A DNA stretch of 52,400 nt from Candidatus Zixiibacteriota bacterium (GTDB lineage Bacteria > Zixibacteria > MSB-5A5 > UBA10806). The translations under genes were made by a program, and so were the position numbers. The stretch is taken from NCBI GenBank assembly GCA_020344055.1, contig CP070813.1, forward strand, positions 870,196 through 922,595, read 5' to 3'. Under the pieces are notes generated by a model. It had not been told where the DNA came from. It was given only the letters and a program-made list of their open reading frames with translations, and did no database searches. This document shows, in pieces, positions 26,152 to 35,795 of this stretch. Numbering within the stretch: the stretch's first letter is position 1; every line of letters begins with the position of its first letter.

Positions 26152-28536
26152 ATGCTCAAGAATTACATTATCTTATCTTTTAGAAATATCGCAAGGCAGA
26201 AGGGATTTTCCTTTTTGAATATATTCGGGCTGGCTATTGGATTGGCCTGTTGTATTCTCATCTTTATATACGTATCCAATGAATTGAGTTATGATACTTA
26301 TCACCGAGATTCTGATAGGATCTTCCGCGTCGCCAAATCGAGCCAATCCAAAAGCCGCAGCGATTCTTTCGCCTCCGTAAATCTTATGACTGGCCCCACT
26401 CTCAAGGAGAGTTTTGATGCCGTCGAACAGTATGTCAGATTTTCGTTTGAGCGGCCCAAACCGGTCAGATATGAAGACAGAATCTTCATGGAAGAAAATT
26501 TCAAGCATGCCGATCCCGGCATATTCGATATTTTCACCATACCTTTTGTTAGCGGTAATCCTGAAACAGCCCTGACCAGGCCATTTAGCGTGGTTATTAC
26601 GGAGGATATCGCTCGCAAGTATTTCAAAGACGAAAATCCCTTGGGCAAGACCTTAATGATTGATACCGTCGGATATGAAATCACGGGGGTGATTGAGAAT
26701 TTCCCATCAAATACCCATCTCAAAATCGACATAATCGGGTCCTGGAAATCAATTGAAAGCGACGAATACATGCGAATGGGCTGGCGGTCGCCCGCCAATG
26801 TGCCAACGTACGTAAAACTTGCCTCAAATGTGGATCCCGCAGTTTTTGAAAAACGGATCGCAAATTTAATTCATGAATATGCGGGAGAAGAACTGGATCG
26901 CAGGGGGGCAAAGGTCTCGCTTTTCTTGCAGCCCCTTTCCGAAATACATCTTCATTCGAATTTGACGTGGGAACTCTCGACTCCAGGAAACGTGCTTTAT
27001 GTATATATTTTCTCTTCCATAGGATTATTGATTTTGATTATAGCCTGCATAAACTTTATAAACCTGTCGACCGCCCGGGTGGCGATCCGATCCCGTGAGG
27101 TCGGAACCAGGAAGGTCATCGGCGCCAGACGTTCGCAGGTGATATATCAATTTTTAGTTGAGGCTTTAGTTATCTTCGGCATCGGCACGGCGCTGGCCTT
27201 AATTCTGGTGGAAATATCTCTTCCGCACTTCAACGCGCTGATCGGGATTAATTTTACCGTGGGCAGGCTCTTCAGTTTAAAATACGCCTTTCTTCTGACT
27301 GGATTTATGCTGTCCCTCGGAATCGCCGCCGGCGCTTATCCAGCTTTTATCTTATCTTCCGCGAATCCTTCATATGTTATAAAGGGCGGGATCGTTTCCG
27401 GCTCCGGAGGATCTCTTTTAAGAAGACTCTTTGTGGGAGGGCAATTTATAATCTCTATTGCGTTGATTATCGGGATGCTTTCAATACAACGCCAGATCGA
27501 TTTCATGAAAAACAAACCTCTGGGATTTGAAAAAGAGCAGAAATTCATAATCGAAATGCCGGAACAGGCGGTGAATGAAGATAATTACAGGGCTATAAAG
27601 GAAGAGTTTTTGCAGAATCCTTCAATACTCGGAGCCACTTTCTCATCCAGCGTACCCGGCAGATGGAGGTATCTATGGAGGACTTTTCCGTTCGGTGAGG
27701 AGGCCACAAACACCCACGCCATCAATTGGCTCCAGGCGGATCAGGATTTTATCTCCGAATATAATCTTAAATTTGCCGCCGGAACATCATTCAGCCTCGG
27801 CGAAAACGCAAACCGTCTCGGGGAACTGATAATAAACGAAACCGCAGTCAGGACATTCGGGTGGGCAACCAATGATGACGGCCTGGGCAAATCCCTTAAC
27901 AGACAAAATAATCGAGTAAAAGGGGTATTAAAAGATTACCACTCTCACGGATTACAAAATGCCATCATGCCGCTCGTCATGTACTTGATTAATGATGATT
28001 TTCGATATCTCAGCCTCAGGCTGGGCACTGATAACATCGGAAACACTGTTGCCTTTATCGAGCAAAAATACAACGAGCATTTCCCAGAAAGCATATTCAA
28101 TCACTTCTTCCTGGATTCCGATTTTGATAGCCAGTATAATTCCGAGGAACGGCTGGGTAAATTATTCGGCGTATTTACCATATTGGGCATTGTCATAGCC
28201 TGCCTCGGCCTGTTCGGCCTGGCCGCTTTTTCGGCTGAAAGGAGAACAAAGGAAATCGCCGTAAGAAAAGTCCTGGGCGCCACAATCGCCAATATAATCC
28301 AACTAATAACTAAAGAATTTTTACTTATCGTTATGTTGGCAAACATCATAGCCTGGCCAGTGGCTTATCTGGCCATAAAGGGATGGCTGCAGACATTTCC
28401 TTATCGTTCTGAAATCGGTTCGCAAATATTTATTCTATCCGGATCAATCGCTCTTATTTTAGCCATGGCTATTGTGATTTTTCAGGCGGTCAAGGCCGCC
28501 GTCGCCGACCCGGTGGAGGCGCTGAAATACGAGTAA
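26152..28536 (+). CDS. Double FtsX-type ABC permease 5 of 9
   Basis: A 794-residue double permease. The first coupling motif is RSREVGTRKVIGARRS, the second RTKEIAVRKVLGATIA, and the tail is ADPVEALKYE. The first helix reads GLAIGLACCILIFIY and is followed by the family segment LSYDTYHRDSDRIFRV. It begins 17 bases after permease 4 and shares that gene's ADPV tail, which suggests that these two are closer to each other than to the ANPV group. Confidence 0.92.
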   Translation: MLKNYIILSFRNIARQKGFSFLNIFGLAIGLACCILIFIYVSNELSYDTYHRDSDRIFRVAKSSQSKSRSDSFASVNLMTGPTLKESFDAVEQYVRFSFERPKPVRYEDRIFMEENFKHADPGIFDIFTIPFVSGNPETALTRPFSVVITEDIARKYFKDENPLGKTLMIDTVGYEITGVIENFPSNTHLKIDIIGSWKSIESDEYMRMGWRSPANVPTYVKLASNVDPAVFEKRIANLIHEYAGEELDRRGAKVSLFLQPLSEIHLHSNLTWELSTPGNVLYVYIFSSIGLLILIIACINFINLSTARVAIRSREVGTRKVIGARRSQVIYQFLVEALVIFGIGTALALILVEISLPHFNALIGINFTVGRLFSLKYAFLLTGFMLSLGIAAGAYPAFILSSANPSYVIKGGIVSGSGGSLLRRLFVGGQFIISIALIIGMLSIQRQIDFMKNKPLGFEKEQKFIIEMPEQAVNEDNYRAIKEEFLQNPSILGATFSSSVPGRWRYLWRTFPFGEEATNTHAINWLQADQDFISEYNLKFAAGTSFSLGENANRLGELIINETAVRTFGWATNDDGLGKSLNRQNNRVKGVLKDYHSHGLQNAIMPLVMYLINDDFRYLSLRLGTDNIGNTVAFIEQKYNEHFPESIFNHFFLDSDFDSQYNSEERLGKLFGVFTILGIVIACLGLFGLAAFSAERRTKEIAVRKVLGATIANIIQLITKEFLLIVMLANIIAWPVAYLAIKGWLQTFPYRSEIGSQIFILSGSIALILAMAIVIFQAVKAAVADPVEALKYE

Positions 28537-28550
28537 CAAGGTGATTCAAA

Positions 28551-30944
28551 ATGCTTAAAAATTATCTTTTAGTAGCCCTTAGAAATCTTAAAAAACAAAA
28601 ACTGTTCTCCATCATAAACGTACTCGGTATGGCGGTCGGCATGGCTGGTTTCGGCATATTCGCCATATCCGCCGGGGTCAAATTAAATGCGGAAAAGTTC
28701 CACAAAAACGCCGACAGAATCTTCGGCGTAATACAGGTGTTGCCGGCTGAGAACAAAGGCCAATCACATACGTTGTTTACACCCGCGCCCCTTAAGGACG
28801 CGTTGCTTGATGAATTTCCCGAAATAGAAAAGGCGGTGCGAATCCTGCCCGCCGGTAAAATGCCCATCAGGCGCGACGGCAGGGCTTTTTACGAAAGCGA
28901 TATCATGTTTGTAGATTCCGGATTCCTTACATTTTTCACATTCGATATGGTGTCCGGAAATCCCCAGACGGCGCTTTCCGATCCCAATTCCATCGTAATT
29001 TCCGAATCCGCCGCCTTAAAGTACTTCGGAAACGAAAATCCGGTTGGAAGGACTCTGATATTCAAGAAAGATACGGAACTGACGGTAACCGGTATTTTTA
29101 AAAATCTCACGGGCACCTCTTCCATCCGTTTTCATTTTCTGATACCCATGGAAATGTCGCGCTCTCTATCCGATCTTTCCTATGAATGGGAATCAAATCT
29201 GCATTCCACGTTTGTGATGCTCCCCGACGGCTACGATAAAGAGCGGCTTGAAAATAAATTCCCGGCATTTATCCGAAAATATTTCACCAATCCGGATAAA
29301 TCTCCGGAACGCCTGTATCTTTTCCCCCTCCTGGATTTCCGGTTGAGTTCCGGAGATATCGAATCCCTGTTTCACCAGAGTAACAAGACAGGCGTTATCA
29401 TAATACTGTGTATCGGTATCCTATTGCTGCTGGTCGTTTGTATCAATTTCATCAACCTTGCGACGGCTCGATTTATGTACCGGGCAAAGGAGGTGGGGCT
29501 TCGCAAGGTGATAGGAGCCAGGCGGGCGCAATTAATCGCCCAGTTTTTGGGGGAATCTCTTTTGATCGCTTTTATCGCCTTGCCGCTGGCAATGGTCCTT
29601 TTTGAATTCCTTTATCCATTATTCCTGACTTATATGAATGGGTTCTCGCCGTCTTCGGACATGCCTCATGTTTCATTTTCAATGTGGGGATACCCCTTCC
29701 TTATCAAGTATTTTCTGGCGACAACAATTTTGGTCGGATTTATTTCCGGTATTTATCCCGCATTTTATCTTTCCTCTTTCCGTCCCCTGCTGATTTTGAA
29801 AGGCAGATTCCAATCGGGCAAAAAAAGAAGATTCGGCAGCAAAGCCATGATCATATTCCAGTTCATATTTTCAATTATATTCATCGCCTTTGCAGCTATT
29901 TTAAATGAACAGTTTATCAATTTTAAGACTTCCGACTTCGGTTTCAATAGAGGAGGTGTTGCGGCGGTTGCTCTTTCGGAGGAATTACGTTCCAGCCGGC
30001 ATTTGCTGCAAAACGATTTTGCACAAAATCCCGAGATTACCTCTATTTCGGCGTCGGCCAATTTGCCCATTGTATGGATAACGTCCAGCCCAGTATCGGA
30101 GCCCGACAAAGGCCCCGACGAGTCAATAGCCATGGCGGTATACGGCGTCGATTATGACTTTATCGAGATGCTCGATATCGGGATTATCAGGGGAAGGACT
30201 TTCTCGCGGGAATTTACCGACGATAACAGCCTGGTAATTTCCGAGACCGCGGCCTCAAAGCTCCAATGGGACGATCCTCTGGGAAAGCGGCTGACCATCG
30301 AGGATAAGACCGGAACCGTTATAGGTGTCTCCAGGGATTTTATCTTCGGCGATATCGGCTTCGAGATCGAACCGGCGATCTTATTTCTGGAGCGGGAAAA
30401 TCTGAATTATATGCTGCTGAAATTCTCCTCGGGAACGTCATTCACATCGCTCCGCGATAAGCTGGAAAGCCAATGGCGCAATATAGCCGGCGACATGCCT
30501 TTCGAATGCTTTACTCTTGACGATTATTTTCAGAATACTCTCGGACTTTTAAACAAGCTGGCGGGGTTTTTCAACCTCATCGGTTTCATCGCCATATTTT
30601 TCTCAAGCCTGGGCCTGTTCGGCCTGGCTTCATACATGATCGAAAGAAGAACTAAAGAGATCGGGATCAGAAAGGTTCTTGGCGCCGGTCTGAACAGGGT
30701 TTTCTGGGTGATATCAAGGGAGTTTATGATTCTGGTGGCGATTGCCAACGTGGTCGGGCTATCCATCATATATATAGCCTGGAATAGATTGTTGCAGACA
30801 GGGCTCTTGTTTATAACGGCTATCGGTCCGGGAACATATCTACTGGTTATATCCATCACGGTTATCATCGCGATGGTCGCCGTGGCGTCACAGACGTTCA
30901 AGGCCGCCCTCGCCAATCCAGTAAACGCATTGCGGCATGAATAA
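28551..30944 (+). CDS. Double FtsX-type ABC permease 6 of 9
   Basis: A 797-residue double permease. The first coupling motif is RAKEVGLRKVIGARRA, the second RTKEIGIRKVLGAGLN, and the tail is ANPVNALRHE. It diverges at the N-terminus: the usual SYDRFHE segment is replaced by LNAEKFHKNADRIFGV, and the first helix is richer in Gly and Ala (GMAVGMAGFGIFAISAGV). The tail is identical to that of permease 7. Confidence 0.91.
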   Translation: MLKNYLLVALRNLKKQKLFSIINVLGMAVGMAGFGIFAISAGVKLNAEKFHKNADRIFGVIQVLPAENKGQSHTLFTPAPLKDALLDEFPEIEKAVRILPAGKMPIRRDGRAFYESDIMFVDSGFLTFFTFDMVSGNPQTALSDPNSIVISESAALKYFGNENPVGRTLIFKKDTELTVTGIFKNLTGTSSIRFHFLIPMEMSRSLSDLSYEWESNLHSTFVMLPDGYDKERLENKFPAFIRKYFTNPDKSPERLYLFPLLDFRLSSGDIESLFHQSNKTGVIIILCIGILLLLVVCINFINLATARFMYRAKEVGLRKVIGARRAQLIAQFLGESLLIAFIALPLAMVLFEFLYPLFLTYMNGFSPSSDMPHVSFSMWGYPFLIKYFLATTILVGFISGIYPAFYLSSFRPLLILKGRFQSGKKRRFGSKAMIIFQFIFSIIFIAFAAILNEQFINFKTSDFGFNRGGVAAVALSEELRSSRHLLQNDFAQNPEITSISASANLPIVWITSSPVSEPDKGPDESIAMAVYGVDYDFIEMLDIGIIRGRTFSREFTDDNSLVISETAASKLQWDDPLGKRLTIEDKTGTVIGVSRDFIFGDIGFEIEPAILFLERENLNYMLLKFSSGTSFTSLRDKLESQWRNIAGDMPFECFTLDDYFQNTLGLLNKLAGFFNLIGFIAIFFSSLGLFGLASYMIERRTKEIGIRKVLGAGLNRVFWVISREFMILVAIANVVGLSIIYIAWNRLLQTGLLFITAIGPGTYLLVISITVIIAMVAVASQTFKAALANPVNALRHE

Positions 30945-30956
30945 GTGAGGATTATT

Positions 30957-33338
30957 ATGCTAAAAAACTATATCAAAGTAGCAATAAGAATGCTGGCGAG
31001 ACACAAAACATATTCTCTTATCAATATTGCCGGGCTGGCAGTGGGAATGACCGTTTTTATTCTAATCGCATTGTGGGTTACCGATGAATTGAGTTACGAT
31101 AGATTCCATGACGATGTCGACCATATATACCGGATAGTGGGTAAGGGGGCTTACTTTGAGGACGGTATCGACGGCGCCCCGGCCCCCCTGGCCAACGCCA
31201 TTAGAGCTGAAATACCTGACGTAACAGACGTGGCCAGGGTTATGGACGTGCCCAAACTGGTCATAAGTTACAATGATAAATCCTTTTACGAAACGCGTAT
31301 CATGCTTACGGAGCAATCGTTTTTCAACATTTTTTCATTTTCCTTTTTATACGGTAGTCCGCAAAATGCGCTACTGAATCCCAACGACGTTATCATTACG
31401 CAAAATATAGCCGATAAATACTTCGGCGATGAAAATCCTATCGGAAAAAACCTGATTGTCGACGGCAAATACCCGGTAATAGTCACCGGAGTCGTCGAGA
31501 ATGTTCCTGACAACTCGACATTCAAATTCGACATAATAGCTCCTCTGAAAATTAAGGGGGACGAATTTGCCGAGCTGGAATCTCACTGGGGAGCATTTAT
31601 GACCTCCAATTACATCAGGATAAACCCGGAGGCGAGTACCGATAACATAATACGGAAATTGAACGGAATAGGCGAGAAAAACAACTGCCCCCAATTCAGA
31701 GACGGGGTTTCCTTCGATCTACAACCCTTCCTCGATGTTCACCTGGACGGCAAGAACGATTATCACGATTACGCCGATATCGGAAATTCCCTGCTGGTGT
31801 ACAGTTTTTCGGTTATCGCCATGTTTGTACTTTTAATCGCCTGCGTAAATTTCATAAACCTTTCGACCGCCAGGTCCATGGTACGCGCCAGGGAAGTAGG
31901 CATGAGAAAAACCCTGGGCGCCGGCCGCGGTAATCTGATCAGGCAATTTCTCGGCGAAACGGTATTCTTTTCGGCCATCTCCCTCGTTTTTGCGGTTGTC
32001 CTGGCAGAACTCTCGCTTCCTGCATTTAACAACCTGGTGCGCAAATCGCTTGCTATGAATCTATTCGAACTCCCGTTAATCCTGGCAGGATTCGTCATTA
32101 TCGCCGTCACCGGGGTAATCGCCGGCCTCTACCCGGCCTTTTATTTATCCTCTTTTAAGCCTGCAAATGTCATAAAGAGTAACATCTTATCGGTTTCCGG
32201 CAAATCTCTCTTCAGAAAAATACTGGTTGTCTTCCAGTTCTCGCTTTCAACAGCGTTATTAATCGGCGCACTTGTCATTTACCTTCAACTCCGCTATATC
32301 AATTCCAAAGATCTCGGCTTCGATAAGGAAAATGTAATTCACATTCCTTTAAAGGAAAACATAGCCGCCCGATACCCCGCCGTTAAAGAGGAACTGCTTG
32401 CGTCTCCCTATATAAAATCGGTGACGTCGCAATACAACCTGGAGGCAACGATCGATTTCAGCACCAACGGTTTTGTCTGGGAGGGGGGCACCCCTAATTT
32501 CGAATTACAATTCCATACCAGCCAGGTGGGAATCGATTACTTCGAGACTCTGAACCTGGGGCTTGTCGACGGCAGGTATTTCTCGGAAGAGTTTTCCAGC
32601 GATACGAGCGAAGCGGTTATTATCAACGAAGAGGCAGCGGTTCAAATGGGATTGACAGAGCCGGTGGGAAAAAGATTCGGGTTTCAAGAGCTGGACGCTA
32701 CCATTATCGGTGTTGTTAAAAACGCCAACATGGAATCGCTCACACGGGCGATAGGCCCCCGGGTTTATTATCCTCTGACCAATTTCGCCGGCGCATCGGA
32801 GCGCGGTAAGGTGTTGATAAGGTTTGCCGAAAGCAACTATGGCGAAGCCCTATCGCACACAAGGTCCGTCTGGAATAAATTCAATAAGCTTTCTCCTTTT
32901 GAGTTTGAACTCCTTGACGATACCTACGAGAATCTTTACCGCCGCGAGAGGAATATCGGTTTTATTATAAACATATTTACAATCCTGGCGATATTTATCT
33001 CCTGTCTGGGGCTGTTCGGATTGATTTCCAGTGTCGCCGAACGACGCACCAAGGAAGTCGGGATACGCAAGATACTGGGCGGTTCGGTTTTCAATATTTT
33101 ATATATCATTACGAAGGATTTTTTAATTCCGGTGTGCATTGCCAATCTGATAGCCTGGCCCATTTCATATCTTATCATGGAAAAATTACTTCAAAATTAC
33201 GTTTATCGAGTAAATATCCACTGGTGGATTTTTGCGGCCGCAACTTTCATCGTAATAGCCATCGCCAGTGCAACCGTGAGTTTTCAGGCGGCAAAAGCTG
33301 CCCTGGCCAACCCCGTAAACGCATTGAGACACGAATAA
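30957..33338 (+). CDS. Double FtsX-type ABC permease 7 of 9
   Basis: A 793-residue double permease. GTG 30945 is in frame, but GAGG at 30947-30950 stands 6 bases ahead of ATG 30957, and the protein from there starts MLKNYIKVAI like its siblings, so 30957 is used. The first coupling motif is RAREVGMRKTLGAGRG, the second RTKEVGIRKILGGSVF, and the tail is ANPVNALRHE. The second core is comparatively short. Confidence 0.91.
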   Translation: MLKNYIKVAIRMLARHKTYSLINIAGLAVGMTVFILIALWVTDELSYDRFHDDVDHIYRIVGKGAYFEDGIDGAPAPLANAIRAEIPDVTDVARVMDVPKLVISYNDKSFYETRIMLTEQSFFNIFSFSFLYGSPQNALLNPNDVIITQNIADKYFGDENPIGKNLIVDGKYPVIVTGVVENVPDNSTFKFDIIAPLKIKGDEFAELESHWGAFMTSNYIRINPEASTDNIIRKLNGIGEKNNCPQFRDGVSFDLQPFLDVHLDGKNDYHDYADIGNSLLVYSFSVIAMFVLLIACVNFINLSTARSMVRAREVGMRKTLGAGRGNLIRQFLGETVFFSAISLVFAVVLAELSLPAFNNLVRKSLAMNLFELPLILAGFVIIAVTGVIAGLYPAFYLSSFKPANVIKSNILSVSGKSLFRKILVVFQFSLSTALLIGALVIYLQLRYINSKDLGFDKENVIHIPLKENIAARYPAVKEELLASPYIKSVTSQYNLEATIDFSTNGFVWEGGTPNFELQFHTSQVGIDYFETLNLGLVDGRYFSEEFSSDTSEAVIINEEAAVQMGLTEPVGKRFGFQELDATIIGVVKNANMESLTRAIGPRVYYPLTNFAGASERGKVLIRFAESNYGEALSHTRSVWNKFNKLSPFEFELLDDTYENLYRRERNIGFIINIFTILAIFISCLGLFGLISSVAERRTKEVGIRKILGGSVFNILYIITKDFLIPVCIANLIAWPISYLIMEKLLQNYVYRVNIHWWIFAAATFIVIAIASATVSFQAAKAALANPVNALRHE

Positions 33339-33351
33339 ATGAGGAGTTGAT

Positions 33352-35778
33352 ATGCTAAAAAACTACATCACGGTAGCATTAAGGTCACTGGCCAGACATA
33401 AGATATATTCTCTGATCAACATTTTCGGGCTGGCGGTGGGACTGGCGTTATGCCTGATCGTAATCGGGCATATCAGCTACGAGCTCAGCTTCGAGAATTT
33501 CCACGAAAACAAGGATCGCATTTACCGGATTAATCTCAAATACATGTCTGAGGATACCGAGCTGTATTCCTCCCTGGTTATGTCGCCGCTGGGGCCGGCG
33601 CTCAGGGAGAGCCTTCCCGAGGCCGAAAAGGTCGCGGTTTTCAGGGTCATCGGAAATATCGATCTCTCCATCGGTGAGGACAGTTTCAGGGAGCGGTACG
33701 AGGCGGCGCGGGAAGGTTTCAAGTATGACGCCAACGTTTTTTGCGCCGGGCCCGAATACCTTGAAATTTTCACCCTGCCTTTAGTCGACGGCGATCCGAA
33801 ATCTGCGCTTGTAGAGCCGTTCACCATGCTGATCACCGAAACCGCGGCCCGGAAATATTTCAAGGGTATAAATCCTATCGGCCAGATTGTTAAAATTAAC
33901 GATAAAATCACCTGCCGGATAACCGGCGTTTTGAAGGAGATTCCTCCCAATACCCAGCTTAATTGCGAGTTCATAGTATCATATTCCAGCCTTCAACACA
34001 TTGATGAAAATTTAGCTTCCTGGGAAAAATACGATCAGGATTACGTTTATATGCTCTTAAATGAGGATGTTGATCTTGAGGAGGTTGAGGCGAAAATATC
34101 GGCCATATTTGAAAGCCGTGTGGGAAAAGAATTGGCCTCAAGGCACGAATTTGAGCTTCAGCCGCTCAAAGATATTTACTTCAGTTATTACGGTTCCGGC
34201 CGCATGGGAGATATAAGCCCGCACGGGGAGATTTCCATGATGATTGAAATGGGCGTAATCGCCGGTTTCGTGCTGCTTCTGGCCATAGCCAATTTCATCA
34301 ATCTTTCCACCGCCAGATCATCAGACCGGAACCGGGAAGTCGGGGTGAGAAAGGTATTCGGAGCCCATAAGATAGATCTGATAAAGCAGTTTATAGGCGA
34401 ATCTATCATCATAACATTTATCGCCGTGTTGATAGGGCTTTTAGCTTACGAGATTTTTAAGATAATAGTTCAGGATGCTCTTCCCCGCCAGATGCTCGCC
34501 GATTTTTATAATAATAATACCATGATACTGCTCATCGCCGCCCTCACAATAGCAGTCGGCGTAATAGCCGGATATTATCCCGCTTTGTATCTATCCAGGT
34601 TTCGCCCCATCGCCGTTTTGCAGGGAAAATCCGGCATCAAATCGTCAAGGTCCTTATTGAGGAGGGGATTGGTGGTGTTTCAGTTCACCATAGCCATCGG
34701 CTTCATATGCTCGACCACAATCATATACAGACAAATAAACTTTATCACCAACATGGAATTGGGATTTAACAGCGAAAATATGCTGGTTATAAATTTAAAC
34801 GGTAAACAGGCCGCCGAAAACGCCGCCATATTGAAGAATGAAATTCAGAATAAGAACAAGGTGTTGTCCATCACCGCCGCAAACGCCCCCCCGGGCGCGC
34901 AGGCATATAGCCCCTACATTTATTACAAAGATCAATCGTTCGAGGACAGCTCCAAAGTTGTATTTAAAAAATTCAGCGTGGATAATAACTTCGTATCAAC
35001 GTTCGGCCTCGAGGTAATAAGAGGCCAAACATTTTCCGAGTATGGTTCGGCCGATGGTAGAAACGCTGTCATGGTAACCGAGGCGGTGGTCAGGAACCTC
35101 AAAATAACCGAGCCAATCGGCCACAAGCTTTACCGACAGGACGGTCTCGTTGAAATCATCGGGGTATTAAAGGATTTCCACGGGACGCCATTGAATTATT
35201 CTTACAAGCCTAATATCATTTTAAAGCCTGAGCCGGAGGAGCTCACGACCCTCGCGGTAAAATTGCCGCCGGAAGATATATCGGCCTCGGTAGCCGCCAT
35301 CAAGGATACCTGGGACTCGACCTTTCCGGGAAAGACTTTCAACTACGCGTTTCTGGATGATCTGATTGAGGGCAATTACAGTGATGACAGGGGAAGCGTC
35401 AAGATGTTTACGGTTCTTTCCGCGCTGGCGATACTGATCGCTTGCCTGGGAATATTCGGCCTGGTATCCTTTACCGCGGAAAAAAAGACGAAAGAAATTG
35501 GTATCAGAAAGGTCCTGGGGGCTTCCGTTCCCAATATCGTGAAAATGCTTTCAAGGGAGTTTGTAATCCTCATAGCAATTTCCAGTATCATCGCCTGGCC
35601 CCTGGCTTATTTATTGATGCAGAGTTTCCTGCAGTGGTTTCCCTTCAGGGTATCCATAGGGGTTGGAACCTTTTTATTTACGGGTTTCATGGCGCTGGCG
35701 CTGGCTATGATTACGTCAGGGTTTCAGGCTGTCAGGGCCGCGGCGGCGAATCCAGTCGACGCTTTAAGATGTGAATAA
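33352..35778 (+). CDS. Double FtsX-type ABC permease 8 of 9
   Basis: An 808-residue double permease, the longest of the nine. The first coupling motif is RNREVGVRKVFGAHKI, the second KTKEIGIRKVLGASVP, and the tail is ANPVDALRCE. The first periplasmic core is enlarged, with an acidic DLEEVEAKISAIFESR stretch near residue 240. GAGGAG shortly before the ATG supports the start. Confidence 0.92.
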   Translation: MLKNYITVALRSLARHKIYSLINIFGLAVGLALCLIVIGHISYELSFENFHENKDRIYRINLKYMSEDTELYSSLVMSPLGPALRESLPEAEKVAVFRVIGNIDLSIGEDSFRERYEAAREGFKYDANVFCAGPEYLEIFTLPLVDGDPKSALVEPFTMLITETAARKYFKGINPIGQIVKINDKITCRITGVLKEIPPNTQLNCEFIVSYSSLQHIDENLASWEKYDQDYVYMLLNEDVDLEEVEAKISAIFESRVGKELASRHEFELQPLKDIYFSYYGSGRMGDISPHGEISMMIEMGVIAGFVLLLAIANFINLSTARSSDRNREVGVRKVFGAHKIDLIKQFIGESIIITFIAVLIGLLAYEIFKIIVQDALPRQMLADFYNNNTMILLIAALTIAVGVIAGYYPALYLSRFRPIAVLQGKSGIKSSRSLLRRGLVVFQFTIAIGFICSTTIIYRQINFITNMELGFNSENMLVINLNGKQAAENAAILKNEIQNKNKVLSITAANAPPGAQAYSPYIYYKDQSFEDSSKVVFKKFSVDNNFVSTFGLEVIRGQTFSEYGSADGRNAVMVTEAVVRNLKITEPIGHKLYRQDGLVEIIGVLKDFHGTPLNYSYKPNIILKPEPEELTTLAVKLPPEDISASVAAIKDTWDSTFPGKTFNYAFLDDLIEGNYSDDRGSVKMFTVLSALAILIACLGIFGLVSFTAEKKTKEIGIRKVLGASVPNIVKMLSREFVILIAISSIIAWPLAYLLMQSFLQWFPFRVSIGVGTFLFTGFMALALAMITSGFQAVRAAAANPVDALRCE

Positions 35779-35795
35779 TACAAGGTAGGTGAAAG